NCBI RefSeq assembly: GCF_900104385.1
Contig: NZ_FNJA01000006.1
Location: 337,502 to 401,501 of the forward strand
From: Rhodoferax sp. OV413
GTDB lineage: Bacteria > Pseudomonadota > Gammaproteobacteria > Burkholderiales > Burkholderiaceae_C
Direction of reading: 5' to 3'
Length of the DNA: 64,000 nucleotides
The position numbers and the translations under genes are program-made. This document shows, piece by piece, positions 27,575 through 36,190 of this stretch; position 1 is the stretch's first letter, and the number at the start of each line of letters is the position of its first letter. Under the pieces are notes generated by a model. That model did no database searches. It saw only the letters and a program-made list of their open reading frames with translations, and was not told the origin of the DNA.

Positions 27575-28731
27575 AGCCCAGCGCCATGGGTCAGCCCATA
27601 CTCCAGTTCGGCACCAGCCGCTTTCTGCAGGCGCATGTGGACCTGTTCGTTTCGCAGGCGCTGGCGCGCGGCCAGGCGCTGGGCGGGATCACCGTGGTGC
27701 AGACCACCAGCAACCCGGCCAGCGCGCAGCGCGTGGCGGCGCTGGCCCAGGGCGCTGGCTACCCGGTGCATCTGCGAGGCCTGCTGCGCGGCGAGCGTAT
27801 CGACAGCACCGTCACCTGCAACGCCGTGCGCCAAGCCTGGCAGGCCGATGTGGACTGGCCCAGACTGCTGGACGCAATGGCTGGCGAGGTCCAGGTGATC
27901 GTCTCGAACACCGCCGACCGCGGCTACCAGCTGGATGCGCAGGACGGCCCCGATCTTTTGGCCTCTGCAGCCCGTGTGCCGCGCAGCTTCCCGGCCAAGC
28001 TGCTGGTGCTGCTGCGGCACCGCTGGCAGCAGCAGCCGGCCGCGCCTCTGTCGATCTTTCCCTGCGAGCTGATCGAGCGCAACGGCGACGCGCTGCGCGA
28101 GGTGGTTTGCGGGCTGGCCGCTGCCTGGGCACTGCCGGCTGAGTTCATTGCCTGGCTGCGGCAACACTGCGTCTGGGCCAATTCGCTGGTCGACCGCATC
28201 GTCTCCGAGGCGCTGGACCCGGTGGGTGCGGTGGCCGAGCCCTATGCGCTGTGGGCGGTGGAAAAGCAGGACCGGCTGGTGCTGCCCTGCCAGCATGAGG
28301 CCATCGTCCTGACCGACGACCTGGACCACCACGAGCGGCTCAAGCTGTTCTTGCTAAACGCCGGCCATACCTACCTGGCCGAGCGCTGGCTGGTCGATGG
28401 CCGCGCGGCCGACGAGACGGTGCAGCAGGCTATGAACGACCCGGCCCTGCGCGCCGCGCTGGAGTCGCTATGGGCCGAAGAGGTGGTGCCGGTCTTCGAA
28501 GCACTGGGCCAGCGCGATGCGGCCCTGGCCTATCTGGTGGACTTGCGTGAACGCCTGCTGAATCCGTTTCTGGCCCACCGCCTGGCCGACATTGCGCAGA
28601 ACCACGCGCAGAAAAAGCAGCGGCGGCTGGCACCGGTGCTGGCGCTGGCTAGCCAGTTGGGCCTGGACCTCGCCCAGCCCCGGCTGCGTGCGGCCTTGGC
28701 CGGCACAGTTCAGTCGATTCAATCGGAATAG
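27568..28731 (+). CDS. Mannitol dehydrogenase family oxidoreductase (altronate/tagaturonate-type)
   Basis: 387 residues, shorter than E. coli UxaB or UxuB (about 480). The N-terminal LQFGTSRFLQAHVDLFV matches the 'iiqFGeGnFlRaf' start of the polyol-specific long-chain dehydrogenases; SNTADRGYQLD and LFLLNAGHTYLAERWLV follow in the expected order. These enzymes interconvert hexuronate ketoforms and hexonates with NAD. Paired with the preceding dehydrogenase it would give a two-step path such as L-galactonate to tagaturonate to altronate, though this is inference. A second ATG at 27586 is an alternative start. Confidence 0.8.
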   Translation: MLKPSAMGQPILQFGTSRFLQAHVDLFVSQALARGQALGGITVVQTTSNPASAQRVAALAQGAGYPVHLRGLLRGERIDSTVTCNAVRQAWQADVDWPRLLDAMAGEVQVIVSNTADRGYQLDAQDGPDLLASAARVPRSFPAKLLVLLRHRWQQQPAAPLSIFPCELIERNGDALREVVCGLAAAWALPAEFIAWLRQHCVWANSLVDRIVSEALDPVGAVAEPYALWAVEKQDRLVLPCQHEAIVLTDDLDHHERLKLFLLNAGHTYLAERWLVDGRAADETVQQAMNDPALRAALESLWAEEVVPVFEALGQRDAALAYLVDLRERLLNPFLAHRLADIAQNHAQKKQRRLAPVLALASQLGLDLAQPRLRAALAGTVQSIQSE

Positions 28732-29114
28732 GGCGCCTGCACGGTGCGCTGCGAAATCCACCAGATGTTGCCGTGCGGGTCGAGTACGCCGCCCTGGCGG
28801 TCGCCGTAGGGCATGTCGGCCACCAGCATCTGCAGCACCGCGCCGTGCTGCAGCGCCCGCTCCATCGCCGCGTCGGCGTCTTCCACGTACAGGTAGTAGG
28901 CCGCGGCCATCGGCGGGTAGTGGTCGCTGGCTTCGCTGACCATCACCGCCGATCCGCCGATCTGCACCTGGGCGTTAGCAATAAAGCCATCGGGCCGCAG
29001 CGTGCGGCCGGTTTCGCTGCCGCCCAGCCCCTGGACCAGGAAGTCCACAAACGCATCGGCGTTGCGCACAAAGAAGTAGGGCGTGACCGTGTTGAAGCCG
29101 GGCGGGATGTACAT
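28719..29114 (-). CDS. VOC (glyoxalase/bleomycin-resistance-like) superfamily protein
   Basis: 131 residues; ATG 29114 has AGGAG eight bases upstream. The protein is of the PhnB-like VOC type: NTVTPYFFVRNADAFVDFLVQ, YLYVEDADAAMERALQHGA and a C-terminal DPHGNIWWIS motif with the usual metal-region residues. The function is unassigned. Its 3' end overlaps the convergent dehydrogenase gene by 13 bp. Confidence 0.85.
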   Translation of the reverse strand: MYIPPGFNTVTPYFFVRNADAFVDFLVQGLGGSETGRTLRPDGFIANAQVQIGGSAVMVSEASDHYPPMAAAYYLYVEDADAAMERALQHGAVLQMLVADMPYGDRQGGVLDPHGNIWWISQRTVQAPYSD

Positions 29115-29130
29115 GGTGGACTCCTGGGGG

Positions 29131-29517
29131 TTAGACGCTTGTTTTCAGGGTGTAGGCAAACACCAGCGCCAGCAGCACCAGGCCGAGGCTGACCCAGCGC
29201 AGCCGCACCCGGTTGGCCTCTACGCGCTGCACCAGTTCGGTATTTTGGGTGGCCAGGGCCTGTATCAGCTCGGTCGAGTCCTGCATTTGCGCATGCAGCT
29301 CGGCGGTGGTGGCTTCCAGGGTGGCGATGCGGGCCTGCAGCTGGCTGAGGATGTCGCCCTCGGTGGCCAGCACCACCGAGGCCGGGGCGGGGGCTGTCAC
29401 CGGCTTCTTGGAGACGGTTTTCCAGAGCTTTTTGGCGCCTTCGGCCACCACCGGTGCGGTGGCGATCACCTCCGCCCAGGGTACGGTTTTGAGCAGTGAA
29501 AACCAGCCTAACGCCAT
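29131..29517 (-). CDS. Hypothetical protein with coiled coil and C-terminal membrane anchor
   Basis: 128 residues; ATG 29517 has AAAGG upstream. Residues 1-50 are Ala/Pro/Lys-rich, 55-100 form a heptad-rich helix (ILSQLQARIATLEATTAELH...), and 107-123 form one membrane span (WVSLGLVLLALVFAYTL). Overall this looks like a tail-anchored coiled-coil protein. No family was recognised. It is 16 bp upstream of the VOC gene on the same strand. Confidence 0.75.
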   Translation of the reverse strand: MALGWFSLLKTVPWAEVIATAPVVAEGAKKLWKTVSKKPVTAPAPASVVLATEGDILSQLQARIATLEATTAELHAQMQDSTELIQALATQNTELVQRVEANRVRLRWVSLGLVLLALVFAYTLKTSV

Positions 29518-29626
29518 AGCACAACCTTTCGAAAATAGAGGAACCGGCCCCGCCGCTCCAGCTTGGAGGCTGGATGCGCGGGAGGGTTCCCCTTTATACT
29601 TGCCCAGACGGGGTACGGGCTTTTCG

Positions 29627-29681
29627 AATGCTATACGTTTGATAGCTGCTGGTGCAAGCTATATATGCGCCAGCCATCGAT
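29627..29681 (-). repeat. Dispersed ~60-bp repeat
   Basis: On the minus strand it reads GGCTGGCGCATATATAGC followed by CAGCAGCTATCAAACGTATAGC. It begins directly at the uspA stop codon. Confidence 0.65.
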
Positions 29682-30125
29682 TTAGCGTAAAACCAGCACC
29701 GGCGTGTGCGAGTGCGTCAGCACCTGCTGGGTTTCGCTGCCCAGCAGCAGGCGCTTGATGCCGCGGCGGCCGTGCGAGGCCATCACGATCAAATCGGCCT
29801 GGTGCTGGGTGGCGGCGGCAATGATGCCCTCGGCCACCAGGTCCGACTTCACCACCACGGCCTTGGCGTTCACGCCCTGGGCCTCGGCACGGGCCTTGTC
29901 GGCGTCCACCACGACCAAGGCGTCGTCAGACCATTGCTGTTCGATGCGTGCCAGCTCGTCCATGCTCACGGGAATCGAGCCCTCGAAATAGCTGCGCGCA
30001 TAGAACGGCACAACCTTGGCGATGACCAGCTTGGCGCCGGTCAGCTTGGCCAGGTCGATGCCGCTGGTCACCGCCAGCTGCGAGAGTTCCGACCCGTCGG
30101 TAGCGACAAGAATGCATTTGTACAT
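29682..30125 (-). CDS. Universal stress protein, UspA family
   Basis: 147 residues of one Usp domain: the N-terminal YKCILVATDGSELSQLAV and the nucleotide-binding MASHGRRGIKRLLLGSETQQV (G-x2-G-x9-G-S/T) are intact, so it is probably an ATP-binding subtype. The upstream region holds a perfect FNR box whose centre is about 41 bases from the start expected from a TAATCT -10 hexamer (minus strand, 30155-30160), a class II FNR promoter arrangement. It probably belongs to the oxygen-limitation regulon with the divergent ccoI gene. Confidence 0.92.
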   Translation of the reverse strand: MYKCILVATDGSELSQLAVTSGIDLAKLTGAKLVIAKVVPFYARSYFEGSIPVSMDELARIEQQWSDDALVVVDADKARAEAQGVNAKAVVVKSDLVAEGIIAAATQHQADLIVMASHGRRGIKRLLLGSETQQVLTHSHTPVLVLR

Positions 30126-30182
30126 GGTGATCTCCGGTAGTGGACTAGACCGATAGATTAGTCCTATTTATCGGCTCTGGGG

Positions 30183-30196
30183 TTGATCCACATCAA
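30183..30196. promoter_or_regulatory. FNR/ANR box between uspA and ccoI
   Basis: TTGATCCACATCAA, a perfect match to TTGAT-N4-ATCAA. It lies 58 bases upstream of uspA and 36 bases upstream of ccoI. Confidence 0.85.
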
Positions 30197-30231
30197 ATGC
30201 GGCCCCGTCCTACACGGCTACGCTAGGCCCC

Positions 30232-32454
30232 ATGCTTGCCACCCTTGCGCCTTCCTCCCTGCCAACCCGCGACTGGCTGGACGAACCCGGCGAATGGGCT
30301 GCGTTCAGCCAGCCATCCAGCGACTGGCCGGCCTACCAGGAATCGCAACTGCTGATCGACGGCATGCACTGCGCAGCCTGCGCGCTGTCGGTCGAGCAGG
30401 CCTTGCGCGCCGTGCCCGGCGTGCGCCTGGCCGAGGTGGGCGCGGCCTCCCGGCGGGCGCGGGTGGTCTGGTCGGCCACGCAGACCCGGCCTTCGCAGTG
30501 GCTGGCCGCCGTGGCGCAGGCCGGCTACCACGCGATCCCGGCGCTGGACGCCGGCGAGCGCCAGCGCCGCCAGGTCGAGCAACGGCGGGCGCTGTGGCGC
30601 TGGCTGGTGGCCGGCCTGTGCATGATGCAGGTGATGATGTACGCCATGCCTGCCTATGTGGCCGGGCCGGGCGAGATGACGGCCGACATGGCCCAGCTGC
30701 TGCGCTGGGCCTCCTGGGTGCTGACCCTGCCGGTGCTGGTGTTCTCCTGCGGGCCGTTCTTTGCCAATGCCTGGCGCGACGTGCTGCAGCGCCGCATCAG
30801 CATGGACCTGCCGGCTGCGCTGGGCATGGCCGTGACCTTTGCCGTCAGCAGCGCCGGCACCTTCGACCCCGACGGCCTGCTGGGCCACGAGGTGTACTTC
30901 GACTCGCTGACCATGTTCGTGTTCTTCCTGCTCACCGGCCGCTGGCTGGAGCTGCGCCTGCGCGACCGCACCGCCGGCGCGCTGGAGGCGCTGATCGGCC
31001 GCCTGCCCGACAGCGTGGAGCGCTGGGACGGCGCCGCGTTCGTGCGTGTGGCCGTGCGGCGGCTGCACACCGGCGACCACATCCGCGTGCTGCCGGGCGA
31101 GGCCTTTCCGGCCGACGGCACCGTGCTGCAAGGCCGTACCCAGGTGGACGAGGCGCTGCTCACCGGCGAATCCCGGCCGCTGGGCCGCGCGGTGGGTGAC
31201 GCCGTGCTGGCCGGCAGCTACAACCTGAGCGCTCCAGTGGAGCTGCATGTGGACCAGCTGGGCGCCAGCACTCGCTTCGCCCAGATCGTCGCACTGATGG
31301 CCCAGGCCGCCAGCCAGAAGCCGCGGCTGGCGCAGCTGGCCGACCGGGTGGCGCGGCCGTTCCTGTGGGGCGTGCTGCTGGCCGCCGCGCTGGCGGGTGT
31401 GCTGTGGTGGCCGTCCGGCCCTGGCCATGCGCTGATGGTGGTGGTGGCGGTGCTGGTGGTCACCTGCCCGTGCGCGCTGTCGCTGGCCACGCCGGCGGCA
31501 CTGCTGGCGGCGGCTGGCAGCATGGCCAAGTCGGGCGTGCTGGTGCGGCGCCTGCAGGCGCTGGAAAACCTGGCCCAGGTGGACACCGTGGTGTTTGACA
31601 AGACCGGTACCCTGACCCGCGACGGCATGGCCGTGGTCACCACCCACCACCGGGCCGATGTGTCGGCGCAGCGCGCGTTGGCCCTGGCGGCAGCGCTGGC
31701 CCGCCAATCGCTGCACCCGGTGTCGCGTGCGGTGGTCGCCGCAGCCCAGGCGCTGGGCCTGCCGGCCGAGCCGGTGGAAGATGTGGAGGAGGTCGTTGGC
31801 CAAGGCCTGCGCAGCCCGCACTACCGCTTTGGCGCGGCGCGGTTTTGCGGCGTGCCGGCGGACCCGGCCCAGCAGCAGGTGCACCTCAGCGATGCGCAGG
31901 GCTGGCTGGCTACGTTTGATTTGTCGGAGGACGTGCGGCCCGATGCGGTGCCGGCGATCCAGTCGCTGCGTGACGCTGGCATCCGGGTCGAGCTGCTGTC
32001 GGGCGACAACGCGGCAGCCGCGTTGCGGGTGGCCGCGCAGGTGGGCATTGCGCTGGCCCGCGGCGGCTGCTCGCCGCAGGACAAGCTGCAGCATCTGCAG
32101 GCGCTGCAAGCCCAGGGCCATTGCGCGGCCATGGTCGGCGACGGGCTGAACGACGGCCCGGTGCTGGCCGGCGCCCATGTGTCGTTTGCCTTTGGCCAGG
32201 CCGTGCCGCTGGCCCAGCGCCAGGCCGACCTGGTGGTTACCGGCGATGCGCTGAACGTGGTGCCGCAGTCCCTGCTGATGGCTCGGCGCACGCTGCGCGT
32301 GGTGCGGCAAAACCTGCTCTGGGCCGCGGCCTACAACGCGGTCTGCGTGCCGCTGGCGCTGGCCGGCTGGCTACCCGCCTGGGCCGCGGGCCTGGGCATG
32401 GCGCTGAGTTCGCTGCTGGTGGTGTTGAATGCGGCCCGCTTGTCGCGCGGCTAG
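30232..32454 (+). CDS. ccoI: Copper-translocating P1B-type ATPase for cbb3 oxidase assembly (CcoI/FixI)
   Basis: 740 residues. An N-terminal HMA domain (GMHCAAC, 44-50) is followed by the membrane region, an actuator domain with LLTGESRPLG, the ion-site motif TCPCALSLATP (near 412), the phosphorylation site VFDKTGTLT (Asp near 456) and hinge MVGDGLNDGPVLA. Together with ccoS directly downstream and ccoNOQP beyond, it is read as CcoI, which exports Cu(I) across the inner membrane for the CuB centre of the oxidase, rather than as a detoxification CopA. An FNR box lies 36 bases upstream. Confidence 0.92.
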   Translation: MLATLAPSSLPTRDWLDEPGEWAAFSQPSSDWPAYQESQLLIDGMHCAACALSVEQALRAVPGVRLAEVGAASRRARVVWSATQTRPSQWLAAVAQAGYHAIPALDAGERQRRQVEQRRALWRWLVAGLCMMQVMMYAMPAYVAGPGEMTADMAQLLRWASWVLTLPVLVFSCGPFFANAWRDVLQRRISMDLPAALGMAVTFAVSSAGTFDPDGLLGHEVYFDSLTMFVFFLLTGRWLELRLRDRTAGALEALIGRLPDSVERWDGAAFVRVAVRRLHTGDHIRVLPGEAFPADGTVLQGRTQVDEALLTGESRPLGRAVGDAVLAGSYNLSAPVELHVDQLGASTRFAQIVALMAQAASQKPRLAQLADRVARPFLWGVLLAAALAGVLWWPSGPGHALMVVVAVLVVTCPCALSLATPAALLAAAGSMAKSGVLVRRLQALENLAQVDTVVFDKTGTLTRDGMAVVTTHHRADVSAQRALALAAALARQSLHPVSRAVVAAAQALGLPAEPVEDVEEVVGQGLRSPHYRFGAARFCGVPADPAQQQVHLSDAQGWLATFDLSEDVRPDAVPAIQSLRDAGIRVELLSGDNAAAALRVAAQVGIALARGGCSPQDKLQHLQALQAQGHCAAMVGDGLNDGPVLAGAHVSFAFGQAVPLAQRQADLVVTGDALNVVPQSLLMARRTLRVVRQNLLWAAAYNAVCVPLALAGWLPAWAAGLGMALSSLLVVLNAARLSRG

Positions 32455-32519
32455 TTTTTATATGAAAACTACCTCTAGCGCTTATTTAACCTGCGCAAGC
32501 AGCTATGTATTGCATAGCA
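32455..32519 (+). repeat. Dispersed ~60-bp repeat
   Basis: CCTCTAGCGCTTATTTAACC then TGCGCAAGCAGCTATGTATT and a final ATAGC. It starts at the ccoI stop codon and separates ccoI from ccoS; the clearest full-length copy in the window. Confidence 0.75.
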
Positions 32520-32538
32520 AAACGGTATGGGAGCACGG

Positions 32539-32676
32539 ATGGACATCCTGTATCTGTTGATCCCCTTGTCGGTGGTGCTGGTGCTGTTGATCCTGGGTGG
32601 GCTGTGGTTGGCCATTTTCCAGGGCCAGTTTGAAAACATCGAGCAAGAAGGCGAGCGGATTCTGCACAACGATTGA
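32539..32676 (+). CDS. ccoS: cbb3 oxidase assembly protein CcoS
   Basis: 45 residues. ATG 32539 has GGGAG five bases upstream. It begins MDILYLLIPLSVVLVLLILG, one membrane span, then the family motif FQGQFENIEQEGERILHND, the usual 'W....gQFddle....riL.dd' ending of CcoS. CcoS is needed to insert the haem and copper cofactors of CcoN. It lies downstream of ccoI, as in most ccoGHIS groups, but here ccoG and ccoH are on the far side of ccoNOQP. Confidence 0.9.
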   Translation: MDILYLLIPLSVVLVLLILGGLWLAIFQGQFENIEQEGERILHND

Positions 32677-32712
32677 CGGGATTGCTCACCCCCAGGCTAC
32701 ACACTGCCCGGA

Positions 32713-32731
32713 ATCGACCCAATAGGTCGAT
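32713..32731. promoter_or_regulatory. Inverted repeat 1 in the ccoS-ccoN gap
   Basis: ATCGACC-N5-GGTCGAT, perfect seven-base arms. It starts 37 bases after the ccoS stop. No U-run follows. Confidence 0.45.
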
Positions 32732-32756
32732 AACGCATGTTTTCGCCAACCCCCCT

Positions 32757-32781
32757 CGTAGATGTTTGCAAAACATCTACG
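32757..32781. promoter_or_regulatory. Inverted repeat 2 in the ccoS-ccoN gap
   Basis: CGTAGATGTTT-GCA-AAACATCTACG, perfect eleven-base arms with a three-base centre. It is either an operator dyad or a strong RNA hairpin. No U-run follows on the plus strand. Confidence 0.55.
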
Positions 32782-32846
32782 ACAGGCTGGGGGCAACACC
32801 AGCAGCCTGGCAAAGCCAGTTCTGCGGTGTTCTTGAAGAATACCGG

Positions 32847-32867
32847 GGCCGCTTATCGCGAGCGGCC
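32847..32867. promoter_or_regulatory. Inverted repeat 3 in the ccoS-ccoN gap
   Basis: GGCCGCT-N7-AGCGGCC, perfect seven-base arms. It ends 14 bases before the FNR box of ccoN. Confidence 0.45.
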
Positions 32868-32881
32868 TAAGTGACATTGAC

Positions 32882-32895
32882 TTGACTTGAATCAA
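32882..32895. promoter_or_regulatory. FNR/ANR box of ccoNOQP
   Basis: TTGAC-TTGA-ATCAA, one mismatch to the FNR consensus. A class II start (centre at -41.5) would fall near 32930, leaving an 18-base leader before the ATG at 32948. Confidence 0.8.
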
Positions 32896-32947
32896 AGTGT
32901 CTTTGGGTCAAGGCTTGGACACTGCCATGAACACAAATGAGGTGCCC

Positions 32948-34396
32948 ATGGCTTTTACGAATACACAAATGGCTCCGCCGGAGGTCTACAGCGATACGGC
33001 AGCGCGGCAGTTCGCCATCATGTCGGTGGTCTGGGGCGTAGTGGGCATGTTGGTGGGGGTCATCATTGCCTCGCAGCTGGCCTGGCCGGAGCTGAACTTC
33101 GGCATCTCCTGGCTCAGCTATGGCCGCTTGCGGCCGCTGCATACCAACGCGGTAATTTTTGCGTTTGGCGGCTGCGCCCTGATGTCCACCAGCCTGTATG
33201 TGGCCCAGCGCACCTGCCAGGTGCGGCTGTTCTGCCCGCCGCTGGCGTCCTTCGTGTTTTGGGGCTGGCAGGCGGTCATCGTGGCTGCGGCTATCAGCCT
33301 GCCCATGGGCTATACCACCGGCAAGGAATACGCCGAGCTTGAATGGCCCATCGACATCCTGATCACCGTGGTGTGGGTGGCCTATGCGATCGTGTTCTTT
33401 GGCACCATAGGCCGGCGCCGGGTCAAACACATCTACGTGGCCAATTGGTTCTACGGCTCCTTCATCATCGCCGTGGCCTTGCTGCATATCGTCAACAGCG
33501 CCGAGGTGCCCGCGGGCTGGATGAAGTCCTACTCGGCCTATGCCGGTGTGCAGGACGCGATGGTGCAGTGGTGGTACGGCCACAACGCGGTGGGCTTTCT
33601 GTTGACGGCCGGCTTTCTGGGCATGATGTACTACTTCATCCCCAAGCAGGCCGAGCGGCCGGTGTACTCGTACCGCCTGTCCATCGTGCACTTCTGGGCG
33701 CTGATCTTCACCTATATGTGGGCCGGCCCGCACCACCTGCACTACACCGCGCTGCCGGACTGGACCCAGTCGCTGGGCATGGTGTTCTCGCTGATCCTGC
33801 TGGCGCCCAGCTGGGGCGGCATGATCAACGGCGTAATGACGCTGTCGGGCGCCTGGCACAAGTTGCGTGATGACCCGATCCTGCGCTTCCTGATCGTCTC
33901 GCTGTCGTTCTACGGCATGAGCACTTTCGAGGGCCCGATGATGGCCATCAAGACGGTGAACGCGCTCAGCCACTACACCGACTGGACCGTAGGCCATGTG
34001 CATTCCGGGGCGTTGGGCTGGGTCGGGTTCATCACCATGGGCTCGCTGTACTACCTGATCCCGCGCATGTTCGGCGGCAAGACCATGTACAGCATCAAGG
34101 CCATCGAGCTGCATTTCTGGATGGCCACCATCGGCGTTGTTTTCTACATCGCCGCCATGTGGATTGCCGGCGTGATGCAGGGCCTGATGTGGGGCGCGGT
34201 GAACACCGACGGCACCCTGACCTACACCTTTGTGGAGAGCGTCAAAGCCACCTTCCCGTTCTATGTGGTGCGCATGGTCGGGGGCCTGCTGTACCTGAGC
34301 GGCATGCTGGTGATGGCCTGGAACGTGTGGATGACGGCGATCTCCGGGCGCTCGGTGCTGGTACCCGTGCCTGCGTTCCAACCTGCCCACGCTTGA
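32948..34396 (+). CDS. ccoN: cbb3-type cytochrome c oxidase subunit I
   Basis: 482 residues from ATG 32948, which has GAGGTG close upstream and agrees with the transcript start predicted from the FNR box; an ATG at 32927 and a GTG at 32897 are alternatives. It is the catalytic subunit with haem b, haem b3 and CuB, reducing oxygen at low concentration. Haem and copper histidines appear in [36 protein letters not shown] and [13 protein letters not shown]. It has about twelve membrane spans and normal family length. It opens the ccoNOQP operon. Confidence 0.96.
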   Translation: MAFTNTQMAPPEVYSDTAARQFAIMSVVWGVVGMLVGVIIASQLAWPELNFGISWLSYGRLRPLHTNAVIFAFGGCALMSTSLYVAQRTCQVRLFCPPLASFVFWGWQAVIVAAAISLPMGYTTGKEYAELEWPIDILITVVWVAYAIVFFGTIGRRRVKHIYVANWFYGSFIIAVALLHIVNSAEVPAGWMKSYSAYAGVQDAMVQWWYGHNAVGFLLTAGFLGMMYYFIPKQAERPVYSYRLSIVHFWALIFTYMWAGPHHLHYTALPDWTQSLGMVFSLILLAPSWGGMINGVMTLSGAWHKLRDDPILRFLIVSLSFYGMSTFEGPMMAIKTVNALSHYTDWTVGHVHSGALGWVGFITMGSLYYLIPRMFGGKTMYSIKAIELHFWMATIGVVFYIAAMWIAGVMQGLMWGAVNTDGTLTYTFVESVKATFPFYVVRMVGGLLYLSGMLVMAWNVWMTAISGRSVLVPVPAFQPAHA

Positions 34397-34406
34397 GGAC
34401 AAGAAC

Positions 34407-35096
34407 ATGGCTGACAACAACAAACCCATTCCGCTGTTCTCGCACGAGAAGATCGAGACCAACAACTTCCTGATGATCGTGCTGATTCTGCTGGTGGTCG
34501 CCGTAGGCGGACTGGTCGAGATCGTGCCGCTGTTCTTCCAGAAGTCCACCACCGAGGCGGTCACCGGCCTCAAGCCCTACACCCCTCTGCAGCTGGTGGG
34601 CCGCGACATCTATCTGCGCGAGGGCTGCTACAACTGCCACTCGCAGATGATCCGCCCGTTCCGCGCCGAGACCCTGCGCTACGGCCACTACTCGGTGGCC
34701 GGCGAGTTCGTCTACGACCACCCGTTCCAGTGGGGCAGCAAGCGCACCGGGCCCGACCTGCACCGCGTGGGCGGCAAGTACAGCGACGAATGGCACCGCA
34801 TCCACCTGAACAACCCGCGCGACGTGGTGCCCGAGTCGAACATGCCCGCCTACGCCTGGCTGGAAAAAGCCATGGTCGAGCCGGCCGTGGTAGCGCCCCG
34901 CATGAAGGCCTTGCGCAGCGTGGGCGTGCCTTACACCGATGCAGAGATCGCCGGTGGCGCCGAGGCCGTGCAAGGCAAGACCGAGCAAGACGCGCTGATC
35001 GCCTACCTGCAGGTGCTGGGCCGGGCCTTGACCGACCAGCTGGCCCTGCAGGCCGCCGCTGCTCCTGCCCCCGCTGCACCCGCCAGCGCTCCTTGA
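34407..35096 (+). CDS. ccoO: cbb3-type cytochrome c oxidase subunit II (monohaem)
   Basis: 229 residues; GAGGA lies seven bases before the ATG. One N-terminal membrane anchor ([20 protein letters not shown]) precedes a periplasmic c-type cytochrome with CYNCH (about 73-77) and an axial methionine in ESNMPAY. It passes electrons from CcoP toward CcoN. It is 10 bp after ccoN. The Ala/Pro-rich C-terminal tail is a common extension. Confidence 0.96.
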   Translation: MADNNKPIPLFSHEKIETNNFLMIVLILLVVAVGGLVEIVPLFFQKSTTEAVTGLKPYTPLQLVGRDIYLREGCYNCHSQMIRPFRAETLRYGHYSVAGEFVYDHPFQWGSKRTGPDLHRVGGKYSDEWHRIHLNNPRDVVPESNMPAYAWLEKAMVEPAVVAPRMKALRSVGVPYTDAEIAGGAEAVQGKTEQDALIAYLQVLGRALTDQLALQAAAAPAPAAPASAP

Positions 35097-35111
35097 TTCA
35101 GAAAGCCCACC

Positions 35112-35249
35112 ATGGACGTCACCACCTTGCGCGTTATCGCCACCGTCTGCAGCTTCATCACCTTCATCGGTATCTGGGTCTGGGCTTTTTCGCGCCGCAA
35201 CAAAGCCCGGTTTGACGAAGCAGCGCAGCTTCCTTTTCTACAAGATTGA
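35112..35249 (+). CDS. ccoQ: cbb3-type cytochrome oxidase subunit CcoQ
   Basis: 45 residues from ATG 35112. One membrane span (LRVIATVCSFITFIGIWVWA) is followed by the CcoQ motif AFSRRNKARFDEAAQLPF. CcoQ stabilises the cbb3 complex. It lies between ccoO and ccoP as expected. Confidence 0.92.
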   Translation: MDVTTLRVIATVCSFITFIGIWVWAFSRRNKARFDEAAQLPFLQD

Positions 35250-35268
35250 CGGCTAACAGGACATCCCC

Positions 35269-36183
35269 ATGAGTGATTTCACCAGCAATTTCTGGTCGTT
35301 ATTTGTCGCCGGCATTTCGGTGGTCAGCATTGCCGCATGTCTGCTGTTGCTGTGGATCACTGCGCGCAAGAAAGTACCGTTCCAGAGCGACAACACCACC
35401 GGCCACGTATGGGACGAAGACCTGCGCGAGATGAACAACCCGCTGCCCATTTGGTGGGTAGGCTTGTTCATCCTGACCGTGCTGTTCTCCATCGGCTACC
35501 TGGTGGTTTACCCGGGCCTGGGCAGCTACAAGGGCACGCTGGGCTGGACCCAGGTGGGTGAGTACGAGGGCGAGGTAACCGAGGCCAACCAAGCGCTGGC
35601 GCCGCTGTATGCCAACTTCACCGCCTTGCCCCCCGAAAAGCTTGCCGGCAACGCGCAGGCCATGGCCGTGGGCGAGCGGCTGTTCATGAACAACTGCGCC
35701 CAGTGCCACGGCTCGGACGCCCGCGGCAGCAAGGGCTTTCCGAACCTGGCCGATGCCGACTGGCTGCACGGCGGCAGCGCGGAAAAGATATCGGAAACCT
35801 TGCACCAGGGCCGCATCGGCCAGATGCCACCGATGGCCGCAGCCGTGGGTACGCCGGACGACGTGAAGAACGTGGCCAACTACGTGCTCAGCCTGTCGGG
35901 CAGCCCGCACGACTCGCTGCGTGCCGCTTTGGGCAAGTCCAAGTTCGGCGTCTGTGCCGCCTGCCATGGCGTGGGCGGCAAGGGCAACCCGGCCCTGGGT
36001 GCCCCCAATTTGTCGGACGACATCTGGCTGCACGGCTGGGGCGAGGCGGCCATCGTGGCCATGGTCAACAACGGCAAGACCAACCAGATGCCGGCCCAGC
36101 AAGGCAAGCTGACCGAGGCGCAGATCCATGTGCTGACCAGCTATGTGTGGGGCTTGTCGAACAAGCCCGCGGTCACCCCGTAA
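35269..36183 (+). CDS. ccoP: cbb3-type cytochrome c oxidase subunit III (dihaem)
   Basis: 304 residues; AGGA eight bases upstream. An N-terminal transmembrane pair is followed by the conserved DLREMNNPLPIWWVGLF region and two cytochrome c domains with CAQCH (about 143-147) and CAACH (about 229-233); axial methionines are in GQMPPM and NQMPAQ. It is the electron entry subunit of the oxidase. Confidence 0.96.
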   Translation: MSDFTSNFWSLFVAGISVVSIAACLLLLWITARKKVPFQSDNTTGHVWDEDLREMNNPLPIWWVGLFILTVLFSIGYLVVYPGLGSYKGTLGWTQVGEYEGEVTEANQALAPLYANFTALPPEKLAGNAQAMAVGERLFMNNCAQCHGSDARGSKGFPNLADADWLHGGSAEKISETLHQGRIGQMPPMAAAVGTPDDVKNVANYVLSLSGSPHDSLRAALGKSKFGVCAACHGVGGKGNPALGAPNLSDDIWLHGWGEAAIVAMVNNGKTNQMPAQQGKLTEAQIHVLTSYVWGLSNKPAVTP

Positions 36184-36190
36184 GCAGCCC

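Noticed and set aside
30223..32310. A 695-codon minus-strand frame opposite ccoI
   Set aside because: Antisense shadow with repetitive His/Gln/Arg composition and no ribosome site; ccoI motifs are complete.
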